Shown here one piece after another: positions 1 to 7,813 of a DNA stretch of 64,000 nucleotides (position 1 is its first letter; each line of letters opens with the position of its first letter). The translations under genes were made by a program, and so were the position numbers. Origin of the DNA: Acidobacteriota bacterium (GTDB lineage: Bacteria > Acidobacteriota > Blastocatellia > Pyrinomonadales > Pyrinomonadaceae); the NCBI GenBank assembly GCA_003223025.1, contig QHXR01000001.1, positions 23,738-87,737 on the forward strand, written 5' to 3'. A model generated the notes under the pieces. It had not been told where the DNA came from. It was given only the letters and a program-made list of their open reading frames with translations, and did not search any database.

Positions 1-195
1 CTCGCCTTCCTGATGTCTTATTTCGAGCAACGTTCCGGCGGCCGGGCTTGGGACCTCGGCATCTACTTTATCGGTCGAGATCTCGAGGATCGGTTCATCC
101 TTCTCGATCTTATCCCCGACAGCTTTCAACCACTTCGATACCGTTCCTTCGGTTATCGACTCGCCCATCTGCGGCATCACGACTTCTACGCTCAT
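1..195 (-). CDS. Dihydrolipoyl acyltransferase (E2) N-terminus, partial
   Basis: The complement of the first 195 bases reads as 65 residues starting [20 protein letters not shown] and runs off the window edge. This is a biotinyl/lipoyl domain. The lipoyl-lysine hairpin [13 protein letters not shown] puts the modified lysine at residue 43, as in the E2 subunits of 2-oxo acid dehydrogenase complexes (succinyltransferase or branched-chain type). A Shine-Dalgarno GGGAG lies about 6 bases before the ATG. E2 carries the acyl group on the lipoyl arm between E1 and E3. A dihydrolipoyl dehydrogenase (E3) lies at 8265-9674 on the same strand but not adjacent. The catalytic domain is outside the window, so substrate specificity cannot be assigned. 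Confidence 0.9.
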   Translation of the reverse strand, partial: MSVEVVMPQMGESITEGTVSKWLKAVGDKIEKDEPILEISTDKVDAEVPSPAAGTLLEIRHQEGE

Positions 196-261
196 ATACA
201 CTCCCAAATCGAAGAATAAGAATACCCGATTCGTGTGAAAAACGGTAAATGGTGTCAGAAC

Positions 262-396
262 GGACTGGACCGCAGGCATCTCTGCCTGCCTGACATCGCC
301 GCTTCGGCCGATGTCAGCCTTTGTCTTGTCGAGTCATAATCGTTTCACGCCTTCGGAAGCCTCGGCGTGGCAGGCAAAGATGCCTGCGGTCCAGTC
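262..396. repeat. REP-like composite palindrome, copy R1
   Basis: The outer arms 262-290 and 369-396 are inverted copies (GGACTGGACCGCAGGCATC...) with one mismatch. Each arm is itself a hairpin (GCAGGCA..TGCCTGC). The interior has two more small hairpins. The whole unit is the reverse complement of R2 (2912-3060), so it is a mobile or amplified composite element of about 135 bases. Shorter relatives surround the RAYT gene at 14081-14671. Confidence 0.85.
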
Positions 397-406
397 GCAT
401 CCGCCG

Positions 407-826
407 TCATCCTAAATGATTCTTGATTGCAAGGGATATCTGATCGACGTCGGCGATGGTCTTAGGGATCGTCACTGAACCACCGTTCGTTTTTACGATA
501 GTGATTCCCGCCTTCGGATCAGCCGTCACCGACTGGATCTCGTCCCAAGCCGCGACAAAACTGCGATGCCCGATGCCCTTCTCGTAGATCGAGACGGTAT
601 TACGGCGCTGCATAACCCAGCCGATAAGCGTGAAAATGTAGACGATGAGGAAAGCGGTTGAGAGGACAAAGTAGATAACTTGCTGTCGGACATAGAAGAC
701 CACCAGCATTGCCATGAAGAAAAAGAACGACAGACTAGTGACGATCGCCGCTCGTTGAAGGAAAACTCCCGACGTTCCGTGGACGCTGACGACAGAGCCA
801 AGGTCTCTTTGGTTGGAAGGTGTCAT
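407..826 (-). CDS. Small membrane protein with PH-like C-terminal domain
   Basis: 139 residues. Two hydrophobic segments (about residues 27-46 and 50-70) form a hairpin in the membrane. They are followed by a soluble part (YEKGIGHRSF..WDEIQSV..ITIVKTNGGSVTIPKTIADVDQISLAIKNHL) with the strand-rich pattern and terminal helix of bacterial PH-like (bPH/YcxB-like) domains. No catalytic motif is seen. The function is unknown; membrane-anchored PH-like proteins are usually scaffolds or sensors. It is the last gene of a minus-strand cluster (1876-407) in which two other genes are broken; this one reads cleanly. Confidence 0.6.
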   Translation of the reverse strand: MTPSNQRDLGSVVSVHGTSGVFLQRAAIVTSLSFFFFMAMLVVFYVRQQVIYFVLSTAFLIVYIFTLIGWVMQRRNTVSIYEKGIGHRSFVAAWDEIQSVTADPKAGITIVKTNGGSVTIPKTIADVDQISLAIKNHLG

Positions 827-897
827 TAGGGAACTTAGTTTATCGAGTGGAGTCGAGTCGTCCGTAGTTTATCCGTATTCTCGTGGTTTGGTTTTGT
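827..897. other. Intergenic, degenerate remainder
   Basis: Between the PH-like membrane gene and the DUF4242 fragment. I see no hairpin, promoter or conserved reading frame. It probably replaced the missing 3' half of the DUF4242 gene. Confidence 0.4.
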
Positions 898-1001
898 TCG
901 TGGTTCCAGTACGCTGCAAGATTTCGTCAATGCTCCATCTAGCTCTTCCGCAGACATATTTCCGGCACCCGGATATCGCGCTCAATTGCATATTTAGGCA
1001 T
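898..1001 (-). pseudogene. DUF4242-like gene fragment, frameshifted and truncated
   Basis: From an ATG at 1001 with a good Shine-Dalgarno (GGGAG, 8-9 bases upstream) the complement reads MPKYAIERDI. If one base (probably a C) is restored near 970, the next frame continues PGAGNMSAEELDGALTKSCSVLEPR. Joined, this matches the start of DUF4242 proteins (ERDIPGAG..SAEEL..KSC.VL; family length about 85-90 residues). The second half of the domain is absent: the frame continues as unrelated residues to a stop. The preserved ribosome site and family motif point to a gene lost recently. The frameshift could be an assembly error, but the 3' truncation could not. Confidence 0.6.
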
Positions 1002-1014
1002 TATTTTATCTCCC

Positions 1015-1455
1015 TTAGTTCAATTGTTTTGTTTCGTCTTCGCTCTCTTCGTTGAAAAGCTCGCCGACCGGGGTATGTGGAGGTGGTTGCGCTTCCGCAT
1101 GTTGATTCAAATCTTTTTGAAGTTGCTCGACCGCCGATTGCCCGCGATCAAAATCGTCGCGAACGAGTTTCAGGGTCAGTTTTCCATCTTGGTTCGGAAC
1201 TTCGGCGAGCTTTGTAAATGTCTTCATGCGAATGACGATCTTGGCACCGCGTTTAAAGAAACCTTTTCGAAAATTCACATCCAGTATTTCGCTGACCGGC
1301 AATCGCACTTCCTTCACACCGCTGCCGATCAATCCGAATAGTTTCGATTCGAATTCGAGCACAACCCCGGCGCTCGAAAACTTCGCGATGCCGTTGACCT
1401 GCGTCAGCCCGTGCTCGCTCTCAGTTTTAAATGGAATTGTCGTGAAACCTTGCAT
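1015..1455 (-). CDS. PH/GRAM-like domain protein
   Basis: 146 residues starting MQGFTTIPFKTESEHGLTQ. That ATG lies 8 bases after the stop of the upstream membrane gene, and the extra N-terminal codons available upstream are only that gene's shadow. The pattern of short strands (GLTQVNGIAKFSSAGVVLEFESKLFGL..EVRLPVSEILDVNFRKGFFKRGAKIVIRM) is PH/GRAM-like, with a conserved Asp in ILDV followed by a basic loop. The C-terminus is a charged helix (FDRGQSAVEQLQKDLNQHAEA) and an acidic tail. It is probably co-transcribed with, and a partner of, the small membrane protein at 1464-1876. Function unknown. Confidence 0.65.
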   Translation of the reverse strand: MQGFTTIPFKTESEHGLTQVNGIAKFSSAGVVLEFESKLFGLIGSGVKEVRLPVSEILDVNFRKGFFKRGAKIVIRMKTFTKLAEVPNQDGKLTLKLVRDDFDRGQSAVEQLQKDLNQHAEAQPPPHTPVGELFNEESEDETKQLN

Positions 1456-1463
1456 CAGAAATG

Positions 1464-1876
1464 TCAGCAGATCCAGAACCCGGTCGCCGTCACCAGACCA
1501 ACGACCGCCGGAATATCCAAAAGAAACGATACGACCACACCCGACCACATAGCCCGTTTCATACCTGGAGCGGTATCTCCTGCAGCAAGATAAAAGGCCT
1601 TAAAAGTTATGTACCATTCCAGCAGACGGACCGGAATCAAGCCTACCAGGTAAATCACAAATCCTAACGGGCCGCCGATAAAAGCAAACGGAAATGAGAT
1701 CATCGCGAGCGCCGTACCGAAGATAAGACCAAGCAACATCCGGGTCGCTCCAACCGCGAAGATGTTCCTCGGCTGAGGAAACACGCGATTCAAATAAATT
1801 GCATAGGCCGTGTACCCAACAACTTGATCGCGGGGAACGCGAGCAGACCTAACGGTTCACCAAATCCACCGGGCAT
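1464..1876 (-). pseudogene. Small integral membrane protein, one frameshift near 1812
   Basis: A strong start exists at 1876 (AGGAGG, 6 bases, ATG) giving MPGGFGEPLGLLAFPAIKLLG, but this frame stops after 28 residues. Adding one base at about 1811-1815 joins it to the second frame, YTAYAIYLNRVFPQPRNIFA and onward, which covers the rest of a 137-residue protein with three hydrophobic segments (GLIFGTALAMISFPFAFIG, FVIYLVGLIPVRLL, VVVSFLLDIPAVVGLVTA). Without the repair the second part would need a TTG start at 1793 with no ribosome site. Sequencing error and recent loss are both possible. It is followed 8 bases later by the PH-like gene. Confidence 0.6.
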
Positions 1877-1985
1877 GCGGGCCCTCCTGTCGCGAAGAAT
1901 TTTTCAACACCGATAGACTAATAAAATCCCCACGAAAATCAACTTCGGCATTTCGTTGCTACGATGTGGCGTGTACGCTAAGCTT

Positions 1986-2459
1986 ATGCGGACCGAGATG
2001 GACCAATATCCGCGACAGTACATGTACATGCGAGCCGTTCGCGCGAAGCTTTTCATCGACGCGAACTTCGCATCCGCGATCGATCTAAACAAGATTGCCG
2101 ACGAAGCATGCTTCTCGAAGTTTCATTTCGTACGACTCTTCAAGGAGATCTACGGACGCACGCCTCATCAATATCTAACGGACGTTCGCATTAAGAAAGC
2201 CAAAGTATATCTCGATGACGGTCAAGCCGTCGCGTTTGCATGTTTCAAAGTGGGATTCGATAGCGTAAGTTCATTCACCGGACTCTTCAAGCGCCGCACC
2301 GGTCTCACGCCGCGACAGTACCAACTCGAGCGAGAGAGATTTCGAGCGTCGGTCGCTACCGAGCCGCTCAATCACATTCCCAGCTGTTTCGCCGAGAAAG
2401 CAGGCTGGAACAAAAACCGCAATTTTCGAGAAGTGGAAACTATTGACCGTCGATCATAG
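1986..2459 (+). CDS. AraC-family transcriptional regulator (DNA-binding domain only)
   Basis: 157 residues from ATG 1986. The protein is almost wholly the two helix-turn-helix AraC domain: the first HTH at IDLNKIADEACFSKFHFVRLFKEIYGRTPHQYL and the second at VAFACFKVGFDSVSSFTGLFKRRTGLTPRQYQ. There is no sensor domain, and a short tail (SCFAEKAGWNKNRNF) follows. It lies 21 bases upstream of a VOC-family gene on the same strand. AraC-type HTH proteins of this short kind are often paired with glyoxalase-fold proteins, so it may control its neighbour. An upstream TTG (1956) would add 10 residues and looks less likely. Confidence 0.85.
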   Translation: MRTEMDQYPRQYMYMRAVRAKLFIDANFASAIDLNKIADEACFSKFHFVRLFKEIYGRTPHQYLTDVRIKKAKVYLDDGQAVAFACFKVGFDSVSSFTGLFKRRTGLTPRQYQLERERFRASVATEPLNHIPSCFAEKAGWNKNRNFREVETIDRRS

Positions 2460-2480
2460 CCGCCGAATAATGGTAGGCCT

Positions 2481-2897
2481 ATGATCACGAAAATGAACCA
2501 CGCAAGTATCTTCGTCCTTGACCAGGACAGCGCCTTCGATTTTTATGTCAACAAGCTCGGCTTCACAGTGAACACCGACGCCGATATGGGACCCGGCAAA
2601 CGATGGCTGACCGTCAATCCGCCAAATCAGCCGGATCTCGAATTGACACTCATGCCGATTGGAACCGGAATGATGTTCAACGAGGAATCGGCTGCGACGA
2701 TGCGCGAGCTAGTTAAGAACGGGACATTCGGGTTTGGTAATTTCGAATGTGACGACGTCCGCGCGACATATGAAGAGCTGAAGTCGAAAGGTGTCGAATT
2801 CTCAAAACCGCCGACCGAAGAGTTCTGGGGTTGGAACGCTTTGTTCAAAGACGATTCGGGGAATTGGTTTTCGCTCGGGCAGAAAAAGCAGGACTAA
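2481..2897 (+). CDS. VOC-family (glyoxalase/bleomycin-resistance fold) protein
   Basis: 138 residues with the repeated beta-alpha-beta-beta-beta pattern of the vicinal oxygen chelate superfamily: the first module SIFVLDQDSAFDFYVNKLGFTV...RWLTVNPP, the second FECDDVRATYEELKSKGVEF...GWNALFKDDSGNWFSL. The terminal DDSGNWFSLGQ is the usual end of the second module. VOC members bind a metal and act as lyases, dioxygenases or drug-binding proteins; the sequence does not fix which. It is probably co-transcribed with the AraC regulator just upstream. The stop lies 15 bases before repeat R2. Confidence 0.85.
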   Translation: MITKMNHASIFVLDQDSAFDFYVNKLGFTVNTDADMGPGKRWLTVNPPNQPDLELTLMPIGTGMMFNEESAATMRELVKNGTFGFGNFECDDVRATYEELKSKGVEFSKPPTEEFWGWNALFKDDSGNWFSLGQKKQD

Positions 2898-2911
2898 ATG
2901 CGGAGCAACGT

Positions 2912-3060
2912 CGTCAACGGACTGGACCGCAGGCATCCCTGCCTGCCACGCCGAGGCTTCCGATTGGCGTTGGGCGAATATGATTCGACAAGACAAAGGC
3001 TGACGTCGGCCGAAGCGGCGACGAGCAGGCAGGGATGCCTGCGGTCCAGTCCGTTGACGA
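2912..3060. repeat. REP-like composite palindrome, copy R2
   Basis: The arms 2912-2947 and 3025-3060 are inverted copies over about 35 bases, essentially perfect. The interior (GCCGAGGCTTCCG... CGACAAGACAAAGGCTGAC) matches the interior of R1 in reverse complement, so R1 and R2 are one element in opposite orientation. It fills the gap between the convergent VOC and CBU_0592-like genes. Confidence 0.88.
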
Positions 3061-3078
3061 CTTCACTCCGGTCGTCTC

Positions 3079-3324
3079 TCATGACTTTCGTCGAACGAGA
3101 TATTTCCCGATACCAAACAAACTGATCAGCAGCCAGAAGAACTCGACGACCACAGACGGCAGATTAAAATCGAAATACAACGAGACAAGTATCAGACTCG
3201 CACCGATCGCATTGAGCAGGGAATAGATGAGCTGATCGCTTCGAACGCGTTCGATCTGCAGCAGCACATACGTGATGATGATGACTGCGACTCCGAGCGT
3301 TCCGATGATGTCGTACCATTTCAT
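3079..3324 (-). CDS. CBU_0592-like small membrane protein
   Basis: 81 residues from MKWYDIIGTLGVAVIIITYV, with three hydrophobic stretches and a charged C-terminal tail (GKYLVRRKS). The pattern WYDIIGTLGV..I..YVLLQIERVRSDQLIYSLLNAIGASLILVSLYFDFNLPSVVVEFFWLLISLFGI fits the CBU_0592 family of small bacterial membrane proteins, whose role is unknown. The ATG overlaps the TGA of the upstream gene (ATGA), so translation is coupled. It is the last gene of a redox-like operon 5499-3079. Confidence 0.75.
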   Translation of the reverse strand: MKWYDIIGTLGVAVIIITYVLLQIERVRSDQLIYSLLNAIGASLILVSLYFDFNLPSVVVEFFWLLISLFGIGKYLVRRKS

Positions 3325-4334
3325 TTGAGTTTGACGACCATACCCTTCGGACCAACCGCCCAAACCGCTTTCTTGCCTTTTGCTGCGACGGCATTGAGGT
3401 TTTCACTGCCGATCTTTTTCCAGGTCTTTCCGCCGTCACGTGTGAGATCTGTTCCATTTGTACCGACTGCGATGATCATCTCTTCGTCGATGTATGCGAC
3501 ACCCGATCGAAAGCCGCTTAGTCCGGTTCCCAGCGTCCAAAACTTTCCGCCGCTTTTAGTAAACGCGAGGTTCTCTTTCGCCTCATCAGGTTTTTCGTAA
3601 TCTCCGCCGACGATGACTCCGTTTTGGCCGTATATGGCAATCGAAAAGACTCCGCTACCCGACGTTCCTTTGGTAATTGGAGTCTAGAAGACCTCCCACG
3701 GCATTGTCTCCCCTTCTATTCCCCGGCTGCCTCGAAAAACCCGAGCCGAGTTTCCCCCGCTCACGATGAAGAGCTCTCGTCCCGAGCGGGCAAAGACTAG
3801 GCACGTCCCACTTGCCGCAAACGCAGCTTCCCCGGGTTGAGCCGTGGGCAACATTCCCCAGTCGTTGTCGACCCAATTTTGTCCGTCATGACTAACTACT
3901 ATCAAGAATCGGCCATCAACAGGATCTGACATCGCAACACATTGGGTTTCTCTCCAACACGTGATCGCATCAAAAAACGCCTTTTCATTCTTGTTCGTGA
4001 ACTGAAGTGTCCACGTCGTACCGCCATCGATCGTCTTATAGATCCGCGATGAATCGCCGTTGCCGATACTGAGAATGTACGCAGTGTTCGCATCGAATGC
4101 TTCGATGTCACGGAAGTCGAGCTTCTCCGCACCGGGCACCGTCATTACCGTCCACGTTTTTCCAGCGTCTACGGTTCTGATCACGGTCCCGCCCGTTCCG
4201 CTCGCCCAGACGACTTTTTCACTGACGACCGATAGTCCACGAAAGCTCGCCGTCGTATTGACGGCCTGCTTGATCCATTGCGCCGATGCGGCTATCGGGA
4301 TCATGAGTACAAGTATTAAGAGTTTCATCATCAT
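3321..4334 (-). pseudogene. Secreted YCF48/HCF136-like beta-propeller protein with in-frame TAG
   Basis: Signal peptide MMMKLLILVLMIPIAASA, then repeats of the sialidase/YCF48 type (VWASGTGGTVIRTVDAGKTWT, RIYKTIDGGTTWTLQF, MIIAVGTNGTDLTRDGGKTWKKI, AVWAVGPKGMVVKLK). The frame contains one TAG at 3684-3686 after MPWEVF, but the next 120 codons in the same frame are clean and carry two more repeats. They end in a TGA that overlaps the next ATG. The intact length would be about 337 residues. The codon was probably CAG or another one-step neighbour. YCF48-like proteins assist assembly of complexes in plants and cyanobacteria; in heterotrophs the role is unclear. It sits 1 base after a TlpA-like gene. 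Confidence 0.75.
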
Positions 4335-4335
4335 T

Positions 4336-5499
4336 TTAAAAGGTCGCGAGGATGGCGGCGTCCAGCTCTTTTTCTTCGAGACCGCCGGACGAATAAATAA
4401 CTTTTCCATTCGCATCAACCAGGACAAACGCGGGGAAAGCTTCGACGCCGAAGGCTTTTGCTATTGAATCGCCTCCGGTGAGGATCCTGTACTCAGGATT
4501 GTTCTTGTTCTTAAAGAATTCGATCGTCGATGTCGGATCGTGCATGTTGATCGAGATGACCTGCAGATCCTTGTCCCGGAATTTTTGAGCGACGGCGTTT
4601 ATCTTTGGAACGGCCGCGATGCAGAAACCGCAGTGAGCGATCCAGAACTCTAGCAGAACAAGTTTGCCTCTGTACTGATCGAGCGAGCTCGAAGAATTGG
4701 AACCGAAATTAGCGAGCGTGAAATTCGGCGCTGCTTTGCCTGTTTCGATGAGTGTCAGTTTCTCTTTTTTCTCGAGTTGGTAGTCCTTGTAAGAAGAAAA
4801 ATACCACGAGAGCGGTTCCGGAACCGGCGGCTTTTCCGTGATCCCGGAGAAACTGGTTTTGAGCGACTCGTCGTTCTTGTCGTTAGTCTGCAAAACCGCG
4901 ACCGGAAGAAACGTCCTCTTGTCGATGGTCACGACATACGTCGCATTCTGATCCACCCGAGTTTCGCGTATATTGCCGCCGGCGGTTATAGCTGACGTTA
5001 TCAATGTGAACTCGAGCAAGTAATATTCACTCCCGTTGATGATCGTAGCTGTCAGCTTCTTTCTGGTGTGCTTGTCGCTCGCCAGTTTCGGCAACACATA
5101 CTTTAGAGAGAGCGGCGAATTCTGAAGAAAAATATCTCCGATGCTATCGAATGAAGGACTATTGTCGACGTATAGCTTCTTGCTCGCTTTGTCCGTAATA
5201 AAGCGCTCCGATCCGTTATAAACAGACGATCGATCATCGCTGATAAACTGAAACTTAAATCCGTCCTTTTGATCGGCAGGCTGAAGATCGAGATAAGCCT
5301 GCGCGTTTACCACCGTCCGGCTCTCTCTCGCCGGATAGTTGTATTCAAAAGTGTATTTGTATCCGAGCGTTTTTACCGTCGCCAACTTATTTGCGACATG
5401 ACTTATGACCAGATCTGCAGATAAAGATTTTTGGGATGCAGCAGGTAATGTGGCAAGCAGTAGTACAGTCATGCTCGAGAGCAAAATGTATTTGTTCAT
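4336..5499 (-). CDS. Secreted thioredoxin-fold (TlpA/AhpC-like) protein with N-terminal lipoprotein-like domain
   Basis: 387 residues; start MNKYILLSS chosen because GAGG lies 8 bases upstream. Signal peptide about residues 1-25. Residues about 30-240 form a beta-rich domain (YKYTFEYNYPARESRTVVNAQAYLDLQ...) resembling the outer-membrane lipoprotein-sorting/DUF2092 style found before TlpA domains. The C-terminal 130 residues are a thioredoxin fold: APNFTLANFG..LDQYRGKLVLLEFWIAHCGFCIAAVPKINA, with redox pair CGFC and cis-Pro segment VEAFPAFVLVDANGKVIYSSGG. It should act as a periplasmic disulfide oxidoreductase. First gene of a three-gene operon ending at 3079. Confidence 0.8.
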   Translation of the reverse strand: MNKYILLSSMTVLLLATLPAASQKSLSADLVISHVANKLATVKTLGYKYTFEYNYPARESRTVVNAQAYLDLQPADQKDGFKFQFISDDRSSVYNGSERFITDKASKKLYVDNSPSFDSIGDIFLQNSPLSLKYVLPKLASDKHTRKKLTATIINGSEYYLLEFTLITSAITAGGNIRETRVDQNATYVVTIDKRTFLPVAVLQTNDKNDESLKTSFSGITEKPPVPEPLSWYFSSYKDYQLEKKEKLTLIETGKAAPNFTLANFGSNSSSSLDQYRGKLVLLEFWIAHCGFCIAAVPKINAVAQKFRDKDLQVISINMHDPTSTIEFFKNKNNPEYRILTGGDSIAKAFGVEAFPAFVLVDANGKVIYSSGGLEEKELDAAILATF

Positions 5500-5554
5500 A
5501 TTGAACACCTCACATTTTCATTAAGAAAGTTTTGCCACGGATTTCCCGGATGAT

Positions 5555-5660
5555 GCGGATCAGAAAGATTTTCGACAGGGATGAAGGGGATGAAAGGGAT
5601 TTACAAGAAATCATCCCTTGTATCCCCTTCATCCCTGTTAAAAACTCTTCTTCTTGATCC
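5555..5660. repeat. Long inverted repeat between operons
   Basis: The arms ACAGGGATGAAGGGGATG (from 5574) and the complementary CATCCCCTTCATCCCTGT ending at 5638 form a long hairpin with a loop of about 25 bases. The flanks (AGAAAGATTTTCGACAGGG and CCCTGTTAAAAACTCTTCTTC) extend the pairing imperfectly. It lies between serA (stop 5689) and the TlpA-like gene (start 5499), both minus strand, and may act as a transcript-end or processing structure. Confidence 0.75.
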
Positions 5661-5688
5661 AGGTTATTCGCGGCTAAACAGTCACCTA

Positions 5689-6918
5689 TCAATACACCAT
5701 CCGCGCACGGATCGTTCCCTTAACCTTCTTCAATATCTCGAGCGCCTCTTTCGAGATCTTCGATTCGACATCGAGGATGACATATCCGATGTCGGGATTC
5801 GTGTTGAGATACTGCCCGACGATGTTGATGCCGCCTTTCGAGAGACGCGAGTTTATGTCGCCGAGAACGCCGGGAATATTTTTATGAATGTGAAGAATTC
5901 GATGTGTACCGGCTTGCGGCGGAAGGGAAACGGGCGGCACGGTATGCGAGCCTTCGGTGTTGCCGAGCTCGAGATATTTGACGAGCTTTGCCGTGACGTC
6001 GAGTCCGATATTCGCCTGTGCTTCTTCGGTTGAGCCGCCGATGTGCGGAGTGAGGATCACGTTCGGGAGATTCTGCAGAGCACACGCGAAGACATCGCCG
6101 TTCTTCTCCGGTTCCTCGGGAAATACATCGACCGCGGCTCCGCCAAGCTTGCCGGACTTGATCGCTTTTTTTACCGCATCGAGATCGACGACATCGCCGC
6201 GGCTGTGATTAATAAGGATCGCGCCCTTCTTCATCGACTTGATCGCGTCGGCGTTGATCATATTTCGCGTCGTCGCATCCGACGGCACGTGCAGCGTGAC
6301 GATGTTCGACTGCTTGAGCAGATCATTAAGATCGCGGATCTGTTTCGCGTTCCCGTGCGGAAGTTTTGTCGCTGCATCGAAGTAAATGACGTGCATGCCC
6401 ATCGCCTCGGCCATGTTCGAGACCTGCGATCCGATGTTGCCATAGCCGATAATGCCGAGCGTCTTCCCGCGCATCTCGAAGCTTCCGGTCGCGTCCTTCA
6501 TCCACTCGCCACGATGCGCGGCAGTGTTTTTATCCGCGATCTTTCGAATGAGCATCACGCTCAAACCGATGATCAACTCGGCGACCGAACGGGTGTTCGA
6601 GTAAGGCGCGTTGAAGACCGCGACGCCTTTCTGCGTCGCCGCTCTCAGATCGACCTGATTCACGCCAATGCAAAACGCACCGATCGCGATCAATTTGTCC
6701 GCCGCATCGATGACCTTCTTTGTGATCTTTGTCTTCGAGCGGATGCCGAGAAGATGAACGCCCTGCACGGCCTTCATTAATTGCTCCTCGCTCAACGCAC
6801 CGTTGATCCTCTCGACTTCCGCGTAACCGTAGTTCTTTAATTCGCGCACGGCAGCGTCAGAGATATTCTCGAGGAGAAGGATCTTGATCTTGTCTTTTGG
6901 ATAGGATGTTTGGGCCAT
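5689..6918 (-). CDS. serA: D-3-phosphoglycerate dehydrogenase
   Basis: 409 residues, the length of the E. coli-type SerA (about 410). It oxidises 3-phosphoglycerate to 3-phosphohydroxypyruvate with NAD+, the first step of serine synthesis in the cytosol. The N-terminal substrate domain (KIKILLLENISDAAVRELKNYGYAEV) is split by the nucleotide domain with GIIGYGNIGSQVS and the acidic residue at YFD. The catalytic Arg (HSRGDVVD), Glu (FPEEPEKNG) and His (TPHIGGSTEEAQ) are all visible. The C-terminal ACT domain (HRILHIHKNIPGVLGDINSRLSKGGINIVGQYLNT) is the site for serine feedback inhibition in this class. Its neighbours are not serine genes, so it looks monocistronic. Confidence 0.95.
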   Translation of the reverse strand: MAQTSYPKDKIKILLLENISDAAVRELKNYGYAEVERINGALSEEQLMKAVQGVHLLGIRSKTKITKKVIDAADKLIAIGAFCIGVNQVDLRAATQKGVAVFNAPYSNTRSVAELIIGLSVMLIRKIADKNTAAHRGEWMKDATGSFEMRGKTLGIIGYGNIGSQVSNMAEAMGMHVIYFDAATKLPHGNAKQIRDLNDLLKQSNIVTLHVPSDATTRNMINADAIKSMKKGAILINHSRGDVVDLDAVKKAIKSGKLGGAAVDVFPEEPEKNGDVFACALQNLPNVILTPHIGGSTEEAQANIGLDVTAKLVKYLELGNTEGSHTVPPVSLPPQAGTHRILHIHKNIPGVLGDINSRLSKGGINIVGQYLNTNPDIGYVILDVESKISKEALEILKKVKGTIRARMVY

Positions 6919-6946
6919 GAAAGAGACGAGTATAGCAAAGGCAGTC

Positions 6947-7678
6947 TCATCCTTTAATGACGGACCGAAGGAAAAGCTGGACAGTTTCCGACCGTCCGAT
7001 CGGCTCCAGTAGAAATAAGAAAATATTTACGGCTACCGCAAGATATGTCGCGGGATGACGAAGTGTTCCGAACTTCCATGCGGCCGCGACTACCAGCGAG
7101 AGGATGATAACCTGCGTGACGTAGGCCGTGAGCATGATACCGATGCCCGGTATTACAGGAATGTTGAGAGCGAACCAAAGAAATCCGACACCTCGGCCGA
7201 GAGCGGGCATCATGATTAGAAATACCGTTGAGATGAGCCACCATGAGTGGTTCTCGATGTTCTTTCGATGGAGAATGCTTTTAATCACCGCGAAGCCGAA
7301 CGCGACCATCATGACAATCTCGGCCACTATCACGCCATAGAAGAACCACGGTTCGAACGGCGCAAATCTTTCGGGCTCCAACATGGAGCGTTGGGCACTC
7401 TCGATGTCCCGGTGCATCATGCTCAGAGCCGACAAGCAAACTCCGCCACCGAGGAACATACCTATGATGCCGAGCGTCCGATGACGCGCAAGCTGGCCGT
7501 GAGTTGCGTAGTAAGGCTGAACGATCAGCAAGAGATACCACGAGGTTCCCATCCAGTAGTGCACGTGAACAGACCAAGCGTTATCGGTTAGATCGCCCCA
7601 GTAATCCATTGCGATACCCAGTTGCATGATCACCATCGGGACGATCATCCACTTATAAAGGCTCTTGTATTTATTCAT
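6947..7678 (-). CDS. Integral membrane protein, unknown function
   Basis: 243 residues with about seven hydrophobic segments. Several histidines and tryptophans lie at membrane edges (HVHYWMGTSWYLLLIVQPYYATHG, HRTLGIIG, NHSWWLISTVFLIMMPALGRGVG). The HRTLG..G and H(S/R)WW..S patterns recall the DUF2306 / cytochrome b561-like group, where such histidines can bind haem, but the match is too weak to claim haem binding. It is 28 bases upstream of serA on the same strand. I do not recognise a specific function. Confidence 0.55.
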   Translation of the reverse strand: MNKYKSLYKWMIVPMVIMQLGIAMDYWGDLTDNAWSVHVHYWMGTSWYLLLIVQPYYATHGQLARHRTLGIIGMFLGGGVCLSALSMMHRDIESAQRSMLEPERFAPFEPWFFYGVIVAEIVMMVAFGFAVIKSILHRKNIENHSWWLISTVFLIMMPALGRGVGFLWFALNIPVIPGIGIMLTAYVTQVIILSLVVAAAWKFGTLRHPATYLAVAVNIFLFLLEPIGRSETVQLFLRSVIKG

Positions 7679-7732
7679 TAACAGCCTGGTGCAGAAGGGA
7701 GAAATCGATAAAGCGCCAGAAGTATAACAAAA

Positions 7733-7757
7733 AACGAGAGGCCCAATGCCTCTCGTT
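7733..7757 (-). terminator. Intrinsic terminator after the YjbR-like gene
   Basis: A perfect 10-base stem AACGAGAGGC / GCCTCTCGTT with a 5-base loop. On the minus strand it is followed by a run of Ts (the As at 7728-7734). It lies 57 bases past the stop of the MmcQ/YjbR-like gene and before the start of the membrane protein at 7678. Confidence 0.85.
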
Positions 7758-7813
7758 CAAGTTGGTGTTCCCTGGCGAACTCCGACCGCCTCTAAGAGCT
7801 GCGGCATGTGCCG

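Noticed and set aside
813-1055. 80-residue plus-strand ORF
   Set aside because: Opposite the DUF4242 remnant, whose family motif and ribosome site are on the minus strand.
6043-6780. 245-residue plus-strand ORF opposite serA
   Set aside because: Antisense shadow of SerA; Arg/His-rich with no domain.
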